Assembly: GCA_032353305.1 (NCBI GenBank)
Contig: JAUCNG010416800.1
Span: forward strand, 1 to 10,185
Reading direction: 5' to 3'
DNA length: 10,185 nt
From: Cephalothrix spiralis
Taxonomy: Eukaryota > Nemertea > Palaeonemertea > Archinemertea > Cephalotrichidae
The position numbers and the translations under genes are program-made. This document shows, piece by piece, positions 1-7,400 of the stretch. Under the pieces are notes generated by a model. That model was not told the DNA's origin and made no database searches. It saw only the letters and a program-made list of their open reading frames with translations. Numbering within the stretch: the first letter of the stretch is position 1; every line of letters starts with the position of its first letter.

Positions 1-616
1 TACTTTTATATACTTTTTCTCAACGGTTTGTGACTTACAGGGAAATTTGAATGAGCCAAAAATTAGAGGGAACCTACATTAAGAAGACAATTTAACCAAA
101 TATTAGTCCAAAAGTGATTATTTTTGGAACAAAAAATGTTAAGACAAATACATTTTTTATGCCAAAGGAAGCGAGGGATTTTTCTTAAATTTAAGGATAT
201 GTATATTTTTAAGTCTGGTGAGAACCAACCACAGAAAATGCGAGAAACATTTTTAACATAGCTATAGGTAAAAAGCTTCTACTTCAATACTGCCAGATCA
301 TACCAGTAAATAAAGTCTTTTTCAAGTAGGAAACCACTTTTTAAAAATAAATTGTATAGCAGGAAAAGTAGTAGATCTGAGGAGTTTTCAAAAAGTACGA
401 CCAGTCCAATGTCGGTGTACACAGGTCCGTTTAAACATGCCTACCATACCTTGTTTTTCCATATTTCTGGAATTTTTTCCACACCTAGACATATAAGAAT
501 TGCCTTGCTCCATCTCTTCACCCGTCTGTCCCGCAGCACCCAACTGCATTCGCCCTCCATAAAATAGCTAACAACGAAATTAAAAAAAAATTAGCTTTGT
601 TTAGTTTTAATTCAAC
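1..616. other. Part of intron 11 or 3' region of the KDZ gene, nothing identified
   Basis: The missing C-terminal KDZ exon was looked for on the minus strand here and not found. No stretch shows the expected DGE..ER.W pattern with splice borders. The open frames at 352-567 (plus) and 518-718 (minus) lack coding character. Confidence 0.6.
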
Positions 617-721
617 GGGGGAGGTAGCGCTGTTGTAATAATAATTATTATTGCACGGGGAGTTGTGTAGCTTGATCTGAATTACGCGAAATTCAACTCG
701 ACATTCGGTGTCGTTCATTTT
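617..721 (+). repeat. Dispersed repeat, copy A (intron 11)
   Basis: It starts GGGGAGGTAGCGCTGTTGTA and ends near GACATTCGGTGTCGTTCATT. It is homologous to 1535-1618, with about 18 extra central bases. The two copies lie about 0.9 kb apart in the same orientation, on either side of exon 11 and the 878-1087 element. The family is unknown. Confidence 0.8.
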
Positions 722-730
722 ATTGTAATT

Positions 731-775
731 CGCTATTCGTCTCGTATAATCGCTATTCGTATGCCCCTATTCGCT
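731..775 (+). repeat. Direct repeats of CGCTATTCGT
   Basis: The 10-mer occurs at 731-740 and 751-760, exactly 20 bases apart. A third partial copy (ATTCGCT) follows near 769-775. It sits between repeat copy A and the GC-rich hairpin. Confidence 0.8.
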
Positions 776-777
776 AA

Positions 778-798
778 AGGGCCTCCGCAGAGGGCCCT
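778..798. repeat. GC-rich hairpin
   Basis: AGGGCC (778-783) pairs with GGCCCT (793-798) around a 9-base loop. It stands out as a GC island in AT-rich intron. No RNA family is recognised. Confidence 0.55.
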
Positions 799-877
799 CC
801 TAAAAATCATATTTTAGATTGTTGAGGCTGAAATATGGTTCGATCAATTATATATTTATTATAGGAATTTAGGACAC

Positions 878-1087
878 TATGTCGGCCAAAGTCAGTTGAA
901 GGGTAACGTAGTAGATCACTTTTTTAGCCTCGTGGCGTCGCCTCCGGAATTTTCAATGCATTTTTTTGGCTAATATTTATTTTTATTTTTTGGTGCACAA
1001 AATAGAAGAAAAAAAGTTAAAAAAATGGACCCTAGCCTGAGATAGGCGATGTACTACGTTACATCCCATTTGACTTTGGCCGATGTA
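878..1087. mobile_element. MITE-like inverted-repeat element in intron 11
   Basis: Arm 878-919 (TATGTCGGCCAAAGTCAGTT continuing to GTAACGTAGTAGATCAC) is matched in reverse complement by 1046-1087 (TACATCGGCCAAAGTCAAAT continuing to GTAACGTAGTACATC). About 34 of 42 positions agree. The interior of about 126 bases is AT-rich and non-coding. No clear target duplication was seen, and the arm divergence suggests an older insertion than the 6437-6621 element. Confidence 0.75.
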
Positions 1088-1191
1088 TATTTTTAAGTAA
1101 CTTCATTCAATACATCATTTTAAATTCTTACTATAAATTACACTTTACGTAGTTAACGGAAATTACAGTAAATAATTTGCAATATACTCAC

Positions 1192-1403
1192 TTGGCACCA
1201 GTAGTCATGTCCTTTTGCATGCCAAACGCTAAGAAAAGGCTTGATATCAGAGCACTTTTTCAATTCTTCATCATCAAGGGAGTTACGCAGCAATCTTTTA
1301 AGGTAAGGCCAAAATTTGCAAACGACATCTTGGCACAGGAATTTAATATCAGTGGTTGTTAACAAATCTACCATTATTTTTAGCGGATATGCATAGATTT
1401 CGC
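1192..1403 (-). CDS. Exon 11 of the KDZ gene: second Asp and HxxxH..CQ block
   Basis: Acceptor TTTCCAG, donor GTGAGT. Residues 454-523 contain EIYAYPLKIM, FLCQDVVCKFWPYL (Asp478, Cys481) and WHAKGHDYWCQ (His514, His518, Cys522). These correspond to the YDI.C and H...H...CQ blocks of KDZ transposases. The donor is strong, so at least one further exon must carry the C-terminal DGE..ER.W block, and I could not find it between positions 1 and 1190. A longer open frame through both exon borders exists here (1153-1485), but its extra ends are intron. Confidence 0.92.
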
Positions 1404-4400
1404 CTGGAAAGATGTAAAAAACACAAATGTCAAAGAAATAAAAAAATTGACATTTGAAATAAAGAGTAAATTGTAAGACATACACTGTACAACATCAACA
1501 AGGCAGATTTGATTTGCACAAATCGAAGTAAATTGGGGAGGTAGCGCTCTTGTAATAATAAATATTACTGTACGGGGAATTATTGGAAATTAAACTGGAC
1601 ATTCGGTCTCGTTTAAAATTAGGTAAGTAGCGTTTGTTTATCATATCAAAGTTAGTAGATATACACGTAACGGATGGGCATACTCTTTAACTAAATACAA
1701 TGTACATGAATTACATACCTTGGTACATATTAAGAGACTTTAAAATAACACCATGTCTACAGGAGGCCATTACTAACCCAGTCTCATCGAGACCCTTCAT
1801 CGTTTTGCTGACGGCACGGGCAGCTGCATAATGACGTCCGCCACAAACGCTTGATCCCGGCTGCAACAAAATAATAATTTCATTTTTTTAATAATATATC
1901 ATATGTATTCACGTGTACTTTTAAACAGCAAATTCCAATCACACAATTGTTGACATTTTTTTTCAATCAATAACATAAGTTAATATTTTTTCTCACAAAA
2001 CATGGATTCTTATCTACATGTATGATTTTGTATTAAAGCTAATTTGAGATTGGCTTCGTTATATTTTATATACAGTTTCATGTGAACACTTTTGTGTTTA
2101 TCGTTCCACAAACGTGATCGATAATGGATTTACATGCATCTGATTTTCGCCACGTAATATACCATTTAAATCAACTTCGTCAAGAATTAGGAAATATGAA
2201 GATAAATGTGCTGGACTGGTGTGCATTCATGTGTTATGAATACAAAACATATATCACTTTGTGAATTGTCAATACCTACTTATTTTAAACTAAACTTCCA
2301 ACTTATTGGAAGGGCGTCGGATGACTGGCTCAAAAAGACACCGCTTTATGAGGATTTACACTTAGGACTGTAGACTTATCCCGCACTCTCAATCTATTTT
2401 CTATATACCGATTAGCAATCCCTCTCCACGTATTTAACGTGACGAGCCACCCAGAAGGCAGTGTACGCTGAAGAACTTGCACAAGGTTCTTCGCGATGGA
2501 AAGTAGTGTCGAGCACTTCCGGATTAAAATACCGACTCTGTACCACTCTGCCACCGAGGCGCACTAGAGGACACTTTATTTCAAAATTCACATGCTTATT
2601 CCAGTTTATACCCATTTCTTAATTTTATCAATATGTAACATAAAATAATGAATGACAAATGATTATTTCTTTTATTGGACGGTGCGTTGAATAACATACC
2701 TTTAATCTCATCTTCTGAACTTTTTTAACAAATTCGTCAACAGCTTCATCGTCACACCATAAAGGATCAGATTTTGGCGGATCAACTGAACTCCTGGAAA
2801 AAGCATACATTATGTCATTTTTTTAAACACAAGAACATTTACAACAAATGCATATCTGTAATCGTTAACTACCACTTTACGGAGTTGCCAAAGGTAAACA
2901 TAGTACACAATGAAAATTGAAAAGCTCATGACTAGTAATATAAACAGCGTACGATACTTATGAGAAAATCTTTTAACCTTAACGCTAAAAATTTGGCTTA
3001 AAAAGTTACTAAAAATGAAAACTTGGAGACATTAGGACATGAGTTATTGAAATGACAATAAGGATATATCGGCATATAACCACTATAGCAGTGTAAAAAA
3101 AAAAATTATGACTATTGTAGAATTAAAGTTATCATGTAATGTAAATCGTATTCAACATGGTTTATGGGGTGAATAGGGACCTTACCAAAACATACCGCGA
3201 ACACATAATTTTCAGCATGCAACAACACGTGGATAACCATTCGGAAAGAGAGGTTTAAAGTAAATTATCCTAAATTTTAAACCTCAGTTGACATAACATA
3301 ACAAAATTCAAAATAGTTTCAAATATATTATGCGAATTATAAATTCTTGTTTAAATGCATTACTATACCTTTGAATGTTCTCTTAGACGCGTCAGGTGAA
3401 ACTTTATTAAACTTGTTGAAATAAGATAGTTATGGTATACATGTATTTTCAAGCAAAAATATCCATGGATAAAAATCCGCCTTCAGGTCATAATACAAAC
3501 TATCATAATTTACTTAATAAAACGGTACATTTTTCCATGCCCTATTATACAATGCGACTTACTGATGATAACCTTGGAATCTATATAGCTTTTTATTCCC
3601 ATCAATGTGAACGGCGTGACATTCTATGCTACAGCAAGGGCATATTCGCCAATTTTCACCGGCTAATTCGCTGAGGTCCTTTTTGAGTGATCTCCATTTA
3701 GCAAATACGGTTCTAAATGCATTATTACTTATGGAACTATTCTGTAAAATGAATTAATATCACTTTAAACAAAAATTATAAGAGCATTAAAGTACCAATT
3801 CGAATTACAGAAATTACGCGTAATACAGTTATTTAGATCGGTACAAAGTATCATACATGCACTTAGTATTCCATTAACCAATAAAATAAATATTGTTGAA
3901 AAGGGAATCAATTGACGTTAAAGCAGATCTGTAACATAATTCAAATATGTAACATAATTAGACAGGATATATTCAATGAATGGATTAAAATTAAAAAAAC
4001 GAGGCTTCTTTGAGGTTATATTCCTGCTGGTGTATTTAATTCATTAGAGCATAAATGCTTAACGTCTATCGTAGTTTTCCAATTGACGTATTCCAATACT
4101 TTCACGGATTATTTTGTTTGTCACTCTACACTCTGAATATGTGTCGGGGGCCAAAAAACGTGATTTCCAAATGGATCGCTAATTGTGTATTTGAACCATT
4201 TACTATTAATACATGAAGTGCACTTACTCTATTTCTTCTTAGAGAAAAGTATTCCAAGTGATTGAGGAAAGAGTGACGAGAGAGGCTAGGGCATGCATTT
4301 TTCATCGTGTCGAATTGCTCTAAGACGGTTTCCGAAAAAACATACGAGCCTGTAATCAAACATAAATAAAAATAAAACATTCGACATCTATGAAATAATA

Positions 4401-7400
4401 TTTATATACATATATAATAGCAACTTTAAATAGTTATATCAGTTAAGTTTGGATTTAGAACTAAATGGCAAATAAAATATTTATTATATCTGTCCGTACA
4501 TATCAAATTGATTTGAGCCTTTATGAAATTAGAGAGTTAATATTGAAAATTTGATTAACCTACAATTACAAAAACAGATAACACAATGATCTCTATTATA
4601 ACAGATCTCTATTAAAAGGCAATAGCGGCTATACACATAGATACAATGTCCTAATTTTAGGTCAAAAGTTGTCTTAAATTCATATAAATATTGGTAATTT
4701 TGACCCTGATAACATACACTTGGGTCTCTCATGCAAAATAACAAGCTGGAGTTAAGTCCTTTATTTCGTACATAAGGCAACAATCAGTAACATAGGTATG
4801 CGTCAATTTTTATAACTAATTAAATGTATAATAGATTCATATCCGATCTTTATATTTATCTACATTAATAAATTGAACTACTTACCAGCGTGTAAGGACG
4901 TAGAGCTAGGCCAATATCCGGATGACAATAACATGTCAAACGTTGCCGCAACTTCTTCTCCACATTTGCATAAAAACTTGGGTAAAAATACATCAAAGCG
5001 ACCTTTAAATAAAAATGAACATTCGATTAGCATTTTTCAGTATTAAAAAGGTAAATATAAAAACATATTTTAAGTAATGACAAGGAACATTATTTGTTAT
5101 GTAAAAACAACTCTAATATAATTAGATGTACATTGTACGAGTACATTATCACTTCAGCCATATACAGCGACTCATTTTTATTCATATACATATGTATGCT
5201 AATATGCATGTTATATATCAGATATAAGTAGTTTCTTCAAAATGTAAAAATTAAGCTCAAATCAACTTGAGGACGAAAATTTATATTCAATTTCACTTTT
5301 ATATGATAAACTGACTAACGGAACTTTGAATATGAATACTTTTGATTAAAATAGTTCATTGAAATTTAGATACATTGAAATATAAGAATTACATGCGAAC
5401 ATGTTGAAATAAAAAAATGATTTTTACCTTTCTCATTAACAAATATACATTTCTTATGAGACAGCGTTGTGAAGGAATGATCGTTACATGTACATTCGGA
5501 AGGAGAAATTAATGGTATACTGCTTTCTGAATAGAGAATAATAATACTATTTAATTTATTATAACGTATGTCAAAGTCAGAATTCTAATGTAATATAAAT
5601 GTGATGTCCGTGCTAAATCATTCACATGACATTTTAAGAGAAACGTCATTATTTAACGATTTGCAAGTTTTCGCTTTGCGTAATCGTTATGATAAACAAC
5701 AGAGTGACGGGGTATCCGTATACGGTTGCTGCAGCACACATCAAATCAAGTGACAGCATAGTTAGTTGAAGAATGTCGGAACGTAACATCATAAGTCCAC
5801 TTTCTAGCGTACAGTAAAATAAATAAACAAAAAAGATCCACTTGCAGCCCACATTTCTGGATCTCTAGTGTGATTACAGCCCTGCATGTGCTCGTATACA
5901 TCCATGGAGCAAGTGAAACGAAAGCAGGGTTGCAATCGGCTAGTAATATGGGCTGCAGGTTGATGTTTTGGGTTGATTTTACTGTACGCCAGAAAGTTGA
6001 CTTATGACGTTACGTTCATACAGGCTTCAGTTAGTGAGCTTAATATGTATATTACCTATATAAACAAGCTGGTCACCATTAACGTATTTCAGCGGAGGAA
6101 GATAAGACATATAGCCTTTATTCCAATACTTCCTATCATGGCATGCATTATGTTTATGGGCATTAATGTCACAGTCCTGACAATAGAACTTGTTACCGCA
6201 ATCAGGGCATCTATAAAATAAATTAAAATTTTTGAAAATTAAAAAAAAAAATAGTCAGCATGGGTATCTTAATAGTACAAGTCCTGTATTGGGGAAATTC
6301 GGATGAAGGCCAAATTGTATGTAGTCTAATAAACAAAACGTTACTCGATGCAGAAATTTATCTCTCTCGAGAGTGCAAATAATTAACGTTTTGTTTATCT
6401 ATCAAACTAAATGCTATGATACTGTATATATATATACACAAATGGACGGAAAAATTGGCGAGGGCTTAATTTGTACCATTTCTCCTGGGTGGGGGGCAAA
6501 AAACAGGATTTTTAATTAAGGGGATTTCACTATTTTAAAAATCATGTTTTTTGCCCACCACCCAGGAGGTGGGGCAAAATGGTACAAATTAAGCCCTCGC
6601 CAATTTTTTCGTCCATTTGTGTAATTGTATAGTTTTCAATATACGCATTAAATCAAAATTAAGATTTTTGGCTTTTTTTACCCAAACAGTTAATTTTATT
6701 ATTGTTAACTTGGTAAAAAAAGGAAACGAGAGGCAACAAAATGGGTTTTAGTTTATTTTATTATGGAATTGAGCCGAGCGAAGCAATACAAGCATTTTTT
6801 GAAAATTAAGGGTCGAGAAGAACTAATTTTTGCGCATTAAAATTATAGAAATCACGTAAGGCTGTTTTAGGAATGGGTACCAGACCTCAAAGCATCTGTG
6901 AGACTAAGTAGAGGTTAAAAACAGGATCAAATAAATCTGGGTACGTTGTAAGAAAATATAATTATCTAAAAGACAGTACATCATTCGACTATTTCAGACG
7001 GTATCTCATTTAACTATTTTGAGCAATTTAAAGTGAGGAAATTGTGTATTAAAGTAGTACATGTATAAACTGTACATGTATGTATATGTCCTGACTGACA
7101 CGTTGATTATTACTCACAAAACAACAGCAACATCTGAACATGAACATTTTCTGTCGGTCATTGGGTGACAACGACGAATCGATATCTCGCGTATTTCACC
7201 AGCTACCTTTTCCCACTTATCGGCAACAGCTTTTTTCCTTGATTCCCAAGTTCTTGGTGAATTATCATGGTACTGCTTAAGAATACCATCCAAAAGCGAT
7301 TTTAAATCATCTGCAAATTAATAATATTAAAGTAGCGTAGATGAAAAATGACACATTTCATAACACTGTAATATAAATGAGACTCGCATTAATTAAACCA

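Noticed and set aside
440-520. Minus-strand reading GVEKIPEIWKNK, reminiscent of a reverse transcriptase linker
   Set aside because: The frame stops immediately after KVW and no further polymerase motif is nearby. It is too short to call.
1177-1362. Plus-strand open frame opposite exon 11
   Set aside because: The minus strand encodes the KDZ core motifs, so this is a shadow.
2330-2615. Two minus-strand open frames of 74 and 67 codons
   Set aside because: They lie in different frames across the SINE-like sequence, with no recognisable protein.
3371-3413. Possible extra exon on minus with acceptor CAACAAG and donor GTATAG
   Set aside because: Exon 8 joins exon 9 directly in phase (CA|G), while this segment cannot be inserted without a stop or frame break.
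3432-3674. Plus-strand open frame of 80 codons
   Set aside because: It overlaps exon 8 antisense and has no domain character; it is a shadow of the KDZ exon.
5973-6221. Plus-strand open frame of 82 codons with hydrophobic stretches
   Set aside because: Antisense to exon 4 and the foldback element. The minus strand gives the Cys/His cluster with matching splice sites.
6425-6436. TA microsatellite
   Set aside because: Only about six dinucleotide units; it is noted only as the insertion site of the MITE.
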